A stretch of 64,000 nucleotides of DNA from Paraspadella gotoi (Eukaryota > Chaetognatha): positions 16,699,189-16,763,188 of the forward strand of contig CM119267.1 in the NCBI GenBank assembly GCA_051294375.1. Reading direction: 5' to 3'. Below are positions 21,284 to 34,270 of the stretch, in pieces; within the stretch, counting starts at the first letter, position 1; the number at the start of each line of letters is the position of its first letter. The notes below the pieces were generated by a model, which did no database searches, had not been told where the DNA came from, and saw nothing but the letters and a program-made list of their open reading frames with translations. Both the position numbers and the translations under genes were made by a program.

Positions 21284-22347
21284 CAGAATCAATCGTAAAA
21301 AAAAAAAGCAATAAATTTATATGAACAAGAAAATAGTTTTCCCAAACATAAAAAAAATCTAATTTCTATTTTGGTCAGATCGAGTCTGTTTTGAAGGTTT
21401 AATAGTGTACATGCTTTTCAAAATCAATTTGTTAAAGCCGACACGAGAAAAAACGACCGTCGTAAAATAAATAAGAAAATAGAAAATAAAATAACTAAAT
21501 AACATATAAAAAAAGGTAAAAAATGAAAGCTAAGCCCGTTATTATTTTTTTTTTTTTAACTTTTTACTTTTGTTCGGAGTCACGATTCTTTGCGTTTGCA
21601 AGAAAATATTTTATCGAAAGTTCCCGGGTTCGAAACCGAGAATCGCTTTCGGTTTTCACCGATAATTCGATTTGAAAACCTCTCAGTCGGAGAGAGAAGA
21701 TAGGATTTCTCTCTGGTCGGACGTTGGTCTGTTAACGAAAACAAACCGCGTGGCGGCGGAGAGGACGATGGCTGCGGCGTTAATAAATTATACTGCGCTG
21801 CGCCGCGGAGAAGAAAAGCTGTAAAAAAAAAAGTGATTAAACGGAACTAAAATGTATATCGAGTGAAAACAAAGTAATTCAGTTGCCTTCCATTGACTAC
21901 AATTTAAAGTATTCAATCAAATCATCATTCAATGGACATACAAACATGTTGTAAACGATAACCCACTACGCTATTGGCCACCAAAACCGACTCCGTCTAA
22001 AACGCAAACTTTCTTCCTTCTCAACGACGACCAGAAAGTCAATCTTCTTCGTTGCCAAGGCGACGCTTCTGTCACAACCTTCCGCCGATGGTCCCCGACG
22101 TTGCGTTTCCTTTTTTCTTTCCTCCTAAACGAGGCAAGACCTCAAAAACAAAGCAAAAAAATGTCTTTTTCTAACGATTTCAATTTGTGGGATTTTCCCA
22201 GGCGTAAAACGCAGGCGCCTCGTCACAAAGGAAGACAGATGGCCCCTGAAAAAAAGACAAAAGACCGTCGTGTTGCGACAACGACGACGACGACGACGAC
22301 GACGCTGATGATGATGAAGACGACGACTAGCTCGGCTCCGACGGTGA
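21284..22347. other. Unassigned sequence with a short (GAC)n
   Basis: Mostly AT-rich. A plus frame starting ATG at 22161 reads MSFSNDFNLWDFPRR and then runs into (GAC)n at 22279-22335. The protein-like first 30 residues have a reasonable start context, but the frame has no other support. Confidence 0.35.
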
Positions 22348-22389
22348 GATGTCGACGACGAATGGAGCAATCGGCTTTTAAAAAAAGCA

Positions 22390-22494
22390 ATGGCATCCGC
22401 TGAGAATAAAGCAAAGACAAAGGGGGTTGTAAAAAAAGCAATGGCACCCGTAGAGATTAAAGCAAGGACAAAGCTGGCTTTCACAACGGAATAA
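22390..22494 (+). CDS. Small Lys/Ala-rich ORF with a 51-bp in-frame tandem repeat (34 residues)
   Basis: ATG at 22390 (context GCAATGG) opens MASAENKAKTKGVVKK, then a second diverged unit AMAPVEIKARTK, and stops TAA at 22492-22494. The repeat period is exactly 17 codons (KKAMA at 22381 and 22432). Differences are mild (Ser/Pro, Ala/Val, Asn/Ile, Lys/Arg). The open frame extends upstream to 22348 after an in-frame TGA. It could be the last exon of a basic, histone- or HMG-tail-like protein, but no family is recognised. Confidence 0.35.
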   Translation: MASAENKAKTKGVVKKAMAPVEIKARTKLAFTTE

Positions 22495-23384
22495 ATTAAT
22501 ATATAATATGTTTTATTCCTCAAAACGTTAAATAATTGCGTCGAATCCGATATCAGATATCAGGTATCGCAAATTAATACCGGATAATCCGTCAATTAAT
22601 TGACCGAGAGACTCGAAAGAAGAATCCAACGACATCGATGAGCATCGAGTCGGATTTTGCAATGAAAAAAAATTGTCAGCGTTTCGCCCTTGGGCATTCC
22701 ATTGCACGCTTGCCCAAGTGCTTGCTCAGAGGGGAAGGCGATGGAGGCATTTTCCAGAAGTAAATTAAATCTGACGAATTTTTTTTTTAAGAATGTTTTT
22801 CTTAGTCGAGGTTGGAGAGTCCAGGCATTGCGCATAGTGTTTGTGCTTCGAGCTTGTTATTAACACAGCCTGGAGAGAGATTGGAAAGGTATTGCCAGGT
22901 ATTGCCCAATTGACGCCTATTGTTGCTGTTTTTTGTTTTTTGTTATTGTTCTTTTGTTTTTTTGGTTTTTGTTTTTGTTCTTTATTCTAGATTTCCTTCA
23001 CGCCACGTTTCGAATCCGCGCCCGTTTTCGTGCTTCTCAGCGGATATTGTATTTCCTTTTCTTTTTATATTTTCTCTTTTTCAATTTCCTTTTTTAATTC
23101 TCTTCCTTTATACAAACCTTACTTTTACTATTTCCCCGTTAGAAGACTTTTATTTCTTACTCTCAGGTTTATCGCCCTTTTTCCTTTTCCTTTCTTTTCC
23201 TTTTTTTTTCTCTCGTTACCCTTTTCCTCTCTTAATTTTCCACTCTTTCCCCTTTTTTCCCTTTACGATTCCGTTGCCGGCAGTGCGTACCACTTCCTAT
23301 GATATAAATCTAAAAAGAATCGATTTTTGTTCCCAGCGCCACGGTGGGTCTTGGAAGGGTGTGGGTGGAGGTGGGGGAGCTGGA

Positions 23385-23386
<2 letters not shown>
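22495..23386. other. Unassigned, then T-rich sequence
   Basis: 22545-22575 contains interleaved GATATC/GGTATC palindromes. 22920-23290 is strongly T-rich, giving a long Phe/Leu frame that I treat as composition. No gene supported. Confidence 0.5.

Positions 23387-23480
<94 letters not shown>
23387..23480 (+). repeat. (GA)n microsatellite
   Basis: About 94 bases of uninterrupted GA. Confidence 0.98.
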
Positions 23481-24398
<918 letters not shown>

Positions 24399-24485
24399 TC
24401 AGTGTCACTACCACTAACCAGCGGCGATATTGACTAATGATATCGGACTATAAAAATAACGTACTAACTTGAGCGTTATGGATCC

Positions 24486-24487
<2 letters not shown>

Positions 24488-24554
<67 letters not shown>

Positions 24555-24561
24555 AGAGAGA
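24488..24561 (+). repeat. (GA)n microsatellite
   Basis: Complementary to the preceding CT tract, so the pair could fold as a hairpin about 70 bp long. Confidence 0.97.
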
Positions 24562-25721
<1,160 letters not shown>

Positions 25722-25841
25722 ATGGTAAGTAACGGCCGGCGTCTTCCACAGTGGGCGTGGTTTTGCGCCTCGGATCAGGGCGCCAGCTTTCCAAGTTGGC
25801 GCCGCCCGTTTTTAGAACGGCGTGGGTGGCGCCGTTGGAAG
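25722..25841 (+). promoter_or_regulatory. CpG-rich promoter/5' leader
   Basis: GGCGCC or close variants occur at about 25769, 25798 and 25828. GGGCGTGGTTT at 25752 resembles a GC/CACC box. Another donor-like TATG|GTAAGT lies at 25721-25730. It precedes the Glu-rich start exon. Confidence 0.35.
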
Positions 25842-25895
25842 ATGGTGGAGGAGGAGGAGGAGGAGGAGGCAGTCGAAAAGGGAGAAGAATCGGAA
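25842..25895 (+). CDS. Glu-rich first exon of an unidentified gene (18 codons)
   Basis: ATG in GGAAGATGGTGG (purine at -3, G at +4, YY1-like GATGG) reads M-V-E7-A-V-E-K-G-E-E-S-E. It ends in phase 0 at a good donor GGAA|GTAAGT at 25896. Without splicing the frame stops 10 codons later. Acidic N-termini of this type occur in many nuclear proteins, so identity cannot be given. The downstream partner exon was not found. Confidence 0.4.
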
Positions 25896-26230
25896 GTAAG
25901 TAGCGAGGATGAACTTACCTCTTGAAGGAAAGGAACAAAAAAGGTTCATCGGGAAAAAGAAAAAATACGTTGAGGTGGGGGTAAAAAAAAATCCAGAAAT
26001 AGATGTTAACCTTACAGCAAAAAAAGACTGTTAAGGAAATTAAGGAAGAAAGAAAGAATAGAAGCAGTTAAACAGGAAAACAAAGAAAGAAAGAAAAACA
26101 ATTTTGAAGTTGAATAACATTGTGACAATGAAAAAGGAAACTAAAAGTCGATAAATTCCAAGAAATTGAAAAAGGACTTTCTTGGAGATTTTTATATAAT
26201 TACCAATAAGGTATTTGGATTAAAACGCGA

Positions 26231-26641
26231 GTGCCAGACCACAGGCTATATGTCAATCAACGAGAATCGCTATTAAAATTTTACGAATTCTGCGGGCAAA
26301 ATTATTTTCCTACGAGAAGTATTAAGTATTTTTTTTTAAAAATGTTTAAAAACGGTATTCAGCGATTCAACGAAAAAAAAGGTAGTTTCCAAGGTAAAGA
26401 TTTAATCTCTTCTCTCGCGAAGTTGGGAATCCACGGCTTTACTGCGTTCCTCAGCAAAGACTCTGACCTCCTCTACAGGCTCGGATCGCCTCATATCGCT
26501 TCCTCCCTCGAGAAATGCCGACCTCAAGCCAAGCGCAACAGACGCACGAAGAATTGCGGAGGAAGAAAAAAAAGGGGAGGGAAAAAAAAGGAAAAGAGAA
26601 AAAGGAAAAAGGAAAGAAAGAGAAAATTTTTTTTTTTTTAA
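26231..26641 (+). CDS. Doubtful ORF, 136 codons, unrecognised
   Basis: Opens with GTG; no ATG until residue 38. The first 95 residues have balanced composition, including LISSLAKLGIHGFTAF and SDLLYRLGSPH; the C-terminal 35 are Lys/Arg/Phe from low-complexity DNA. A donor-like CAAG|GTAAAG lies inside at about 26394. It could be one or two exons or a decayed gene. No domain is recognised. Confidence 0.22.
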   Translation: MPDHRLYVNQRESLLKFYEFCGQNYFPTRSIKYFFLKMFKNGIQRFNEKKGSFQGKDLISSLAKLGIHGFTAFLSKDSDLLYRLGSPHIASSLEKCRPQAKRNRRTKNCGGRKKRGGKKKEKRKRKKERKRKFFFF

Positions 26642-27025
26642 ATGGGTTCTATATTTATCATTTTTTTAGAAAGGGTTTACCCGTAAAAAAATGAGCCGAA
26701 ATCAAAAAAGGCAACAACTTTGGCAAATAAAAAGAAAACAATTTTAACGAAAAAAGAGCAAGTGATTCATTTCTTGATTGGAATTTGTTTTAGTTTCATT
26801 AAAGTCAGTTGTCTGCGTTGTATGAAAAAGAATTTAATTATACACTGCACTGTGCTTTGGGCAATACTGTTGGTGAATATAAAGACCGCATGAAAACAAA
26901 AGTGGATTGGATATGACCAATTTCCATTGACTACTGATCAGAGTGTCCAGTTAGCACGGTCACTGGTCTGAGACCATTTTCTCATCTTCGTTTTTGCTCG
27001 TTCGTCATAGTCGAAGACGAAGAAA

Positions 27026-27029
<4 letters not shown>
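26642..27029. other. AT-rich sequence, nothing seen
   Basis: No frame, repeat or motif that I can support. Confidence 0.4.

Positions 27030-27101
<72 letters not shown>
27030..27101 (+). repeat. (GA)n microsatellite
   Basis: About 72 bases of GA; 27122-27135 has a short GATGACGATG run. Confidence 0.98.
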
Positions 27102-27102
<1 letters not shown>

Positions 27103-27684
27103 CCTCAGAGGGAAAACGATGATGACGATGCCGATGTGGAGAAAGGCGACGAAACATTTTATTGGCAGAATTCTCTCTCCGACTTGTAACTTCGTTTAAA
27201 TTAAAACTATTGAATTAAACAAATTAAAATTCTACGGAAGAATTTGAAATCGACATTAAAAACTTGAAAATTAAATTTATTGAAAATTTTCCGATCGACG
27301 AATTTAGTCTGCAAATAAAATTACACAAAACTTAAAATGAAAGACGTGGAAAAAGATGAAATTTCTAAAAAAGTTTAAAATGACAATTATCAAATATCTA
27401 AGCAACAGTTAAACGAACAAGCATAAGCAACAGTTAAACGTCCCTATTATTTTTTAGGCATTTTACCTTCTTGGAACCAAAAAAAAAGTGAGATGGAACG
27501 GAAACTATCCTTCCTTCCGTTGGGAGCCTTTTCGAAGAGACCTCTCAGACGGCATGAGCCAACTTCATAACAATGTTTAAAAAAGAGACTAAAAGCTCAC
27601 TTTCAGAGAGAAAGAGCAGAGAGAAGAGATGATGAGGAGAGAGAGAGAGAGAGAGAGAGAGACGAGAGAGAGAGAAGAGAGTTG
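27102..27684. other. AT-rich sequence and short imperfect (GA)n
   Basis: AAGCAACAGTTAAACG occurs twice at about 27399 and 27424. Imperfect GA at 27604-27682 leads into the duplicated block. No gene supported. Confidence 0.5.
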
Positions 27685-28276
27685 TTCAAAACAGGACCCA
27701 AAGATGAGTCCTTTCAAAAAGTCGAGAATCGAAAAAATGTCCCGGTCAAAGTTCGCGTTGGAACAGAGTGAGTGAGAACGAAGTGTTTTGGGAGGTGAGG
27801 GGAGCAGGAGGGGGAAGAGAATGTGGGTAGAATCGGGTAATAGTGAGAAGGGTGAGGAACATGGGAGGCGTGAGAATGGGAGCAGAAGCAGGGGTGGATC
27901 TGGGAGAGGAAAACGGATTGCGAAAGATGAATAAGGATGAATTAGGGTTTAAGGGATCGAATTATCTGAATATCTGACATAACTAAAAGGAGCAAGAAAA
28001 AAAAAGGAAGGAAAGAAAGAATCAAAAATCTTGGAGTGACGAGAAATCTGCTCACGAATTAAGCCGCAAATTTAAATAAAACGTCGAGATTGTCAGTCGT
28101 CTGAGTGACTTGAATGACAAATGGGTATCTTTGATGTCGTCTCTATTTGCCGTCTGTCTTCAGTCTGGTCGTCTCTCGTCAGCTGCTTCGTCTTCTCCTC
28201 TCGTCTCGTCTCTGCGGTCTGCTGCGCGCTCTCGTCGTCTCTCGTCTCCTCTCTGCTTCTCATCTCTGCTCCTTGG
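27685..28276 (+). repeat. Near-duplicate block, copy 1 (partner 28303-28762)
   Basis: Landmarks shared in order: GACCCAAAGAT, TCCCGGTCAAAGTTCGCGTT, GTGTTTTGGGAGGTGAGGGG, GGAAGGAAAGAAAG, TCAGTCGTCTGAGTGACTTG and TTTGCCGTCTGTCT. It continues past the shared part into a (CTGCT/CTCGTC)-rich segment that stops at a 25-N gap. Confidence 0.87.
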
Positions 28277-28301
28277 NNNNNNNNNNNNNNNNNNNNNNNN
28301 N
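28277..28301. other. 25-N gap between two copies of one block
   Basis: Exactly 25 N. The sequence left of it is the end of copy 1, and right of it begins copy 2. Confidence 0.99.
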
Positions 28302-28302
28302 T

Positions 28303-28762
28303 GTCTAAAAAGACCCAAAGATTGATCCTTTCAAAAAATCGAGAACGAAAAAATTCCCGGTCAAAGTTCGCGTTGAGAACAGAGTGAGAAGCGAAGTGTT
28401 GGGAGGTGAGGGGAGAGGAGGGGGGGAAGAGGAGTGGGTGAATCGGGTAAGTGAGAAGGGTGAGGAAACGGGAGGCGTGAGAATGGGGCAGAAGCAGGTG
28501 GGATCGGAGAGGAAAAGGATTGGAAAGATGAATAAGGGATGAATTAGGGTAAGGGATCGAATATCTGAATATCTGAATAACTAAAAAGCAAAAAAAAAAA
28601 AGGAAGGAAAGAAAGAATCAAAAATTCTTGAGTGACGAGAAATCTGTCTCAGAATTTAAGCCGCAAATTTTTAAATAAAAGCGTTCGGAGATTTTCAGTC
28701 GTCTGAGTGACTTGAATGACAAATGGGTATCTTTGTATTTCTCTCTATTTGCCGTCTGTCTC
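28303..28762 (+). repeat. Near-duplicate block, copy 2 (partner 27685-28276)
   Basis: Follows copy 1 with single-base deletions and insertions throughout, and ends in TTTGCCGTCTGTCTC at the next gap, exactly where copy 1 also reads TTTGCCGTCTGTCT. Confidence 0.87.
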
Positions 28763-28907
28763 NNNNNNNNNNNNNNNNNNNNNNNNNNNNNNNNNNNNNN
28801 NNNNNNNNNNNNNNNNNNNNNNNNNNNNNNNNNNNNNNNNNNNNNNNNNNNNNNNNNNNNNNNNNNNNNNNNNNNNNNNNNNNNNNNNNNNNNNNNNNNN
28901 NNNNNNN
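28763..28907. other. Assembly gap, 145 N
   Basis: N run ending inside (CT)n. Confidence 0.99.
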
Positions 28908-29017
28908 CTCTCTCTCTCTCTCTCTTTTCTTCCCTCCGAGAATATCATCAAAGAAGTTTGTTCAATTCCTAAGGTTAGCTAAGGGGTTAAAAGAATCATG
29001 CGCAAACAGAATCTACG

Positions 29018-29176
29018 ATGTTGATTAAAAGTGAGGTGGAGGAGGAGGAAGAAGAGGAGGAGAAAGAGGGGAAAGAGGAAGCGGAGGGGGAAGAGTCGTA
29101 CCAGGAGGGAAAAAGAGGAGGAGGGGGAAAAGAGAAAGATGAGGCGGAAATCGAAGACTACGCCAGAGAGGATTAA
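29018..29176 (+). CDS. Doubtful Glu-rich small ORF (52 residues)
   Basis: ATG at 29018 reads M-L-I-K-S-E-V then eight Glu, then mixed Glu/Lys/Gly, ending EIEDYARED-TAA at 29174-29176. IKSE fits the sumoylation consensus. Purine-rich DNA makes this translation easy to get by chance, and no splice site or promoter is seen. Confidence 0.15.
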   Translation: MLIKSEVEEEEEEEEKEGKEEAEGEESYQEGKRGGGGKEKDEAEIEDYARED

Positions 29177-29325
29177 CGACAACGACGACGACAACAACGA
29201 CGACAAACGAAGGACGAGAACGCCAGGTGGCGTAACGCGAGGAAAAGGCCGTTGATACTTAGTGATAATGAAGGGGATATAAAAAAAAAATCCGTAGTGG
29301 ACGATGAAGGAAAAATGAGGGAAGG

Positions 29326-29552
29326 NNNNNNNNNNNNNNNNNNNNNNNNNNNNNNNNNNNNNNNNNNNNNNNNNNNNNNNNNNNNNNNNNNNNNNNNNNN
29401 NNNNNNNNNNNNNNNNNNNNNNNNNNNNNNNNNNNNNNNNNNNNNNNNNNNNNNNNNNNNNNNNNNNNNNNNNNNNNNNNNNNNNNNNNNNNNNNNNNNN
29501 NNNNNNNNNNNNNNNNNNNNNNNNNNNNNNNNNNNNNNNNNNNNNNNNNNNN
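29326..29552. other. Assembly gap, 227 N
   Basis: N run between purine-rich and CT-rich sequence. Confidence 0.99.
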
Positions 29553-30091
29553 TGCGACAGCCATTAGCGTCTTCTCCCGAAAGAGAAGAGCTTCCTCTCT
29601 TTTCGGGGATGTCGCCTCTTGTCTTTTCTTTTTTTCTCCTAACTTATCTTCTCATCTCTTTTCTCTACTTTTCTCTTCTCTTCTCATCTCTTCTCTTCTC
29701 CTATATTCTCTTCTCTTCTTTTCTCTTCGTTTCTCCTCTCTTCTCTTCTTTGTACTTATATTGCACCCTCCACTCTTTCTCTCTTTTATTCTCTTTTTCT
29801 TTCTATCTTTCTTCTTCTCTTGCTCCTCTTACTTTTCTGTTCGACTATCTTTCTTTTCTAACACGTTCTTGACGATCCATTTTTTCGATCAACCATTCTC
29901 TCCTTTCCCTCTCTTTTTATCCAGACATATTTCCATTAACTAACTTCAATTATAATGTATAACCGCAACAAAAAGCAACGTTTAAAACTAGTAGCGTCTC
30001 TGACACTGATATGATGTCACAACTGCCGCAGTCATGTCACGACCGCTTTCTTATCACCCTTCCCCCTTCCTCCTTATCCTGTCACTACTCG
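29553..30091 (+). other. (TTCTC)-rich pyrimidine tract
   Basis: 29630-29760 is built from TCTCTTCTCTTCTC-like words, a degenerate pentanucleotide repeat; pyrimidine-rich sequence continues to 29930. The long Phe/Leu/Ser frame is an artefact. Confidence 0.8.
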
Positions 30092-30597
30092 NNNNNNNNN
30101 NNNNNNNNNNNNNNNNNNNNNNNNNNNNNNNNNNNNNNNNNNNNNNNNNNNNNNNNNNNNNNNNNNNNNNNNNNNNNNNNNNNNNNNNNNNNNNNNNNNN
30201 NNNNNNNNNNNNNNNNNNNNNNNNNNNNNNNNNNNNNNNNNNNNNNNNNNNNNNNNNNNNNNNNNNNNNNNNNNNNNNNNNNNNNNNNNNNNNNNNNNNN
30301 NNNNNNNNNNNNNNNNNNNNNNNNNNNNNNNNNNNNNNNNNNNNNNNNNNNNNNNNNNNNNNNNNNNNNNNNNNNNNNNNNNNNNNNNNNNNNNNNNNNN
30401 NNNNNNNNNNNNNNNNNNNNNNNNNNNNNNNNNNNNNNNNNNNNNNNNNNNNNNNNNNNNNNNNNNNNNNNNNNNNNNNNNNNNNNNNNNNNNNNNNNNN
30501 NNNNNNNNNNNNNNNNNNNNNNNNNNNNNNNNNNNNNNNNNNNNNNNNNNNNNNNNNNNNNNNNNNNNNNNNNNNNNNNNNNNNNNNNNNNNNNNNN
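30092..30597. other. Assembly gap, 506 N
   Basis: N run leading into (GA)n at 30598-30622. Confidence 0.99.
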
Positions 30598-30629
<32 letters not shown>

Positions 30630-31180
30630 AGAGAGGGTAAGGGAGTGAGTATGGAAAGGTAGAGTAAAGTAATGTAAAGTAAGTAAAATCACTGAGGGAG
30701 AGGAAACAGAGAGAGAAAATAATGGGAATAAAAGTTAAGGTAGTAAAATCGATGGAATATTCTAACGCGGAGTATTTTTGCGATTTCATTGGCGCTGATA
30801 TTAATTCAATCAGCGCTAGTTTTTTTATTGAGATATATACTATGTCACGATCGAGGGCGCACGCGATTCCAACCTGTTTTTCTCTTTTTACTTACTTTTT
30901 TTTTCATTCTGAACTGACTACCCCTACCAGCTACTTTCACTTTATTTTTTTCATTCTATTTTTTAAATATTTTCTTTAATTTCTTACCCAAATGACTTTC
31001 AGCTTTCTTCTCTTTCTTTTTTTTATAAACTTCTCTTTTCATATTCGATATATAAAGTATAATCTTAAATAAACACTTAACTTCTTTTTCTCATATTTTC
31101 CTAACATTTTCATCAGATTTCATTCTTCTCTTCCATTCCTCCACTCTCTTTCCTCTTCTCCTTTCCTCCCCTCCCTTTAC
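30598..31180. other. Short (GA)n then AT-rich sequence
   Basis: GA to 30640, GTAAAGTAA repeats near 30660-30690, then unique AT-rich and T-rich sequence to the gap. The 85-codon frame at 30722-30979 has no recognisable feature. Confidence 0.5.
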
Positions 31181-31796
31181 NNNNNNNNNNNNNNNNNNNN
31201 NNNNNNNNNNNNNNNNNNNNNNNNNNNNNNNNNNNNNNNNNNNNNNNNNNNNNNNNNNNNNNNNNNNNNNNNNNNNNNNNNNNNNNNNNNNNNNNNNNNN
31301 NNNNNNNNNNNNNNNNNNNNNNNNNNNNNNNNNNNNNNNNNNNNNNNNNNNNNNNNNNNNNNNNNNNNNNNNNNNNNNNNNNNNNNNNNNNNNNNNNNNN
31401 NNNNNNNNNNNNNNNNNNNNNNNNNNNNNNNNNNNNNNNNNNNNNNNNNNNNNNNNNNNNNNNNNNNNNNNNNNNNNNNNNNNNNNNNNNNNNNNNNNNN
31501 NNNNNNNNNNNNNNNNNNNNNNNNNNNNNNNNNNNNNNNNNNNNNNNNNNNNNNNNNNNNNNNNNNNNNNNNNNNNNNNNNNNNNNNNNNNNNNNNNNNN
31601 NNNNNNNNNNNNNNNNNNNNNNNNNNNNNNNNNNNNNNNNNNNNNNNNNNNNNNNNNNNNNNNNNNNNNNNNNNNNNNNNNNNNNNNNNNNNNNNNNNNN
31701 NNNNNNNNNNNNNNNNNNNNNNNNNNNNNNNNNNNNNNNNNNNNNNNNNNNNNNNNNNNNNNNNNNNNNNNNNNNNNNNNNNNNNNNNNNNNNNNN
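31181..31796. other. Assembly gap, 616 N
   Basis: Largest gap in the window. Confidence 0.99.
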
Positions 31797-32063
31797 ACAA
31801 CACTGGTAAAGAATTGGGTAAAACTTCGATCCAGCCTCGTTTTCACTTTCGTCCTCACTCATCATTGTATCAACGCCTCCGCTGCCTCCGCCTCCGCCGC
31901 CGCCGCCGACGCCCCCGCCGCCTCTCGCCTTGTTGATCTAATTCTCTCCTATTTCCCTCGTCCCTCTTTGACTTTGTACGCCCTACGTTAAACGCGCATT
32001 TATTTTCTCTTCCAGCAACTGTTTGACGTAATTCGATTGCTCTCTCTCTCTCTCTCCCTCTCT
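31797..32063. other. Short sequence with (CCG)n/(CCT)n and (CT)n
   Basis: 31877-31925 is a GCC/TCC triplet-rich patch, and (CT)n at 32039-32063 enters the gap. No gene supported. Confidence 0.6.
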
Positions 32064-32229
32064 NNNNNNNNNNNNNNNNNNNNNNNNNNNNNNNNNNNNN
32101 NNNNNNNNNNNNNNNNNNNNNNNNNNNNNNNNNNNNNNNNNNNNNNNNNNNNNNNNNNNNNNNNNNNNNNNNNNNNNNNNNNNNNNNNNNNNNNNNNNNN
32201 NNNNNNNNNNNNNNNNNNNNNNNNNNNNN
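32064..32229. other. Assembly gap, 166 N
   Basis: N run entered from (CT)n. Confidence 0.99.
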
Positions 32230-32529
32230 CAAACGGCCGATTTCTATTATCGCCATTTTAGAAAATGCGATTGTTTTCGTAATACCCGGCATTAATCTCC
32301 CTCTGGAGGCCGAGTGGGAGGTTTGGTTGTTCTTTTTTCCGCCAGCCCTCTCCACATTCCCTCTACATGCCCTCGTCATCGTCATCATCATCATCATCGT
32401 CATCTCCTTCTTTCCATCTTGCTCTCCATCGTTTTTTGTCTACTTGAGGTGAGGTCGCGCCGCCGAGCGGAAAAAAAAACACGAAACGAATTTTCTCTCT
32501 TTTTCTCTCTCAGTGTCTTTTGTTTTCTT

Positions 32530-32639
32530 TTTTTTTTCCAAAATGGCCGCCGCCGTCGTCTTCTCTCGTCGTCGTGGACGTTATCGTCGACGACGAACGG
32601 AAATAGAGACGCGCCGTTGGGGGAAAAAACAAAAGATTA
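32530..32639 (+). promoter_or_regulatory. YY1/TISU-like start region AAAATGGCCGCC
   Basis: CCAAAATGGCCGCC at 32538-32551 fits the YY1 core (AANATGGC) and resembles the short-leader TISU start element. The frame from this ATG reads MAAAVVFSRRRGRYRRR and stops at 32741, before the donor at 32787. It may therefore be a transcription-start element rather than the translated start. Confidence 0.35.
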
Positions 32640-32786
32640 ATGGAATTTCTCTCTTTCTTTTTTTTTCTTTTTGTGCCGAGACAAAAGCGGGCAGGAAATA
32701 CAGTCGGAACATCCCCTACAGCGGAACGAGGGTATTTCAATAATTTCCTCTCTTCAACACCCCCCCCTCTTATCGCTTGTTCTCAG
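32640..32786 (+). CDS. Possible first coding exon with signal-peptide-like start (49 codons)
   Basis: ATG at 32640 reads MEFLSFFFFLFVPRQ, a hydrophobic leader, then a mixed segment ending PPPLIACSQ in phase 0 at a consensus donor CAG|GTAAGT (32787). Without splicing the frame runs into the (GAAA)n repeat. A non-coding 5' exon using the same donor is an equally good reading. Confidence 0.3.
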
Positions 32787-32863
32787 GTAAGTTCGCCGTC
32801 AACGTCGATTAAAAATCTGAGTGGCGGAGAAAAAAATATGAATCTCTGCGTAGAAATGAAAAG

Positions 32864-32940
32864 AAAGAGAGGAAGAAAGAAAGAAAGAAAGAAAAAAAGA
32901 AACAAACAAAGAAACAAACAAAGAAAGAAAGAAAGAAAAA

Positions 32941-33028
<88 letters not shown>

Positions 33029-33030
33029 GA
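32864..33030 (+). repeat. (GAAA)n tetranucleotide array
   Basis: About 165 bases of GAAA units with AAAC/ACAA interruptions near 32900-32925. The complementary array (CTTT)n occurs at 21179-21282. Confidence 0.98.
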
Positions 33031-33420
33031 GAAAAACCAAAGACGAAGCGAGCGGAAGAAACACCTGTTAACGATGAGCCTTTATTCCATCTTCTTTTCC
33101 TTTCTCCTTTTTTTTTCCTTTCTATTTTTTTATTTATTTCACGTTTTCCATTCATTTTTTACGGCGAAATTATGACAGACATCGGAATTTTATGTCGTAA
33201 AACCGGAGAATAATTACTCGGGAGAATCCTAGCTTGCCGGGGGGGTGTGGGGGGGGAAGAATATAGGTGGCGATGACGATGGGAGGAGGAGGAGGAGGAG
33301 GAGGAGGGGGAGAAAGACGATTGGAAAATAACAACGAGAAATACATAATTTGTATTGAAATATTATAATCAAAATTATTAAATGGGGAATATATCGAGGA
33401 CGGATCTGGTTTCCTTTTCT
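33031..33420. other. T-rich then (GAG)n-containing sequence
   Basis: (GGA)n at 33284-33310 and G runs at 33240-33256. No gene supported. Confidence 0.5.
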
Positions 33421-33780
33421 TTTTCTCCTCTCTTTCTCTCTCTCTCTCTCTCTCNNNNNNNNNNNNNNNNNNNNNNNNNAGCGAGGAGAAGCTCATTCTT
33501 CGACGCCAGATCCGTTCTCTCTCTCTCTCTCGTCTCTCTCTCTCTCTCTCTCTCTCTTTCATCTTCTCTCTTCTCCTCCTTCTCTCTCATTCTTCCCCTC
33601 TACATTCTCTCTCACCTCTCGGCGTCCCTCCTCCTCCTCTCACTCTCTTCTCTCTTTCCATTCTCAGCAGCGAACTTGTCCTTCTCCTCTCGACTACTGG
33701 CGCCAAATCGAAACAGGCCCTCTTCGTACCCTCTCTGCTCCTCTCTCTCTCTCTTTCATACTTACAATCAATGTTAAAAT
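33421..33780 (+). repeat. (CT)n tracts around a 25-N gap (33455-33479)
   Basis: CT at 33421-33454, exactly 25 N, then CT-rich sequence 33512-33760. ACGGATCTGG left of the gap (33398-33407) recurs inverted on the right (CCAGATCCGT, 33505-33514), a weak hint of a misoriented fill. Confidence 0.9.
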
Positions 33781-34270
33781 AGAATACCTTTATACAGTTA
33801 AAATCTCTCCTTCCATTCTAATTACTTGCTTCACTACGTCAAGTATTTCTTATGCGCCTATTTCCACATCTTTTTCACCCATCTTTCAACGACGCGCAAA
33901 TCACAATAAGACTTATAGGCTGTTAAAATGTATTCAAAACGCGATTACTCGTCAACTTCTTTTTTTTTCAAACGACCGTCAGGCTTTCTTCTTCGCTTTC
34001 TTTTTTTCGAGTAAAATACGGCAGTGACAGACGTCTTTATTTGTGTACTGTATAAGTAAAGTGATCTTGTATATTTTCGGCAATTTTCGAGTTATTCACG
34101 AACTCTGTTAATATGCAGCAGCCTGTATTTATAGAAGTACAAATAGCTGAAACGAAACAAAATAGTCTTTAACTTCGACTTACAATATCACTTCATTATC
34201 TCTGTTGCTTTTTTTTCATTTTGTCTAACAAGTCTCGATAAAATAAATACATTATTACAATAACACTATC
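33781..34270. other. AT-rich unique sequence
   Basis: No frame, repeat or motif that I can support. Confidence 0.4.

Noticed and set aside
21628-21638. GGTTCGAAACC, a perfect tRNA B box
   Set aside because: No matching A box at the right distance, and the T stem does not pair. Not a tRNA.
23005-23015. GTTTCGAATCC, a B-box-like sequence
   Set aside because: No A box and no cloverleaf can be folded around it.
31091-31865. Long ORFs of 200-255 codons around 30.1-31.9 kb
   Set aside because: Almost all codons are N; they span assembly gaps.
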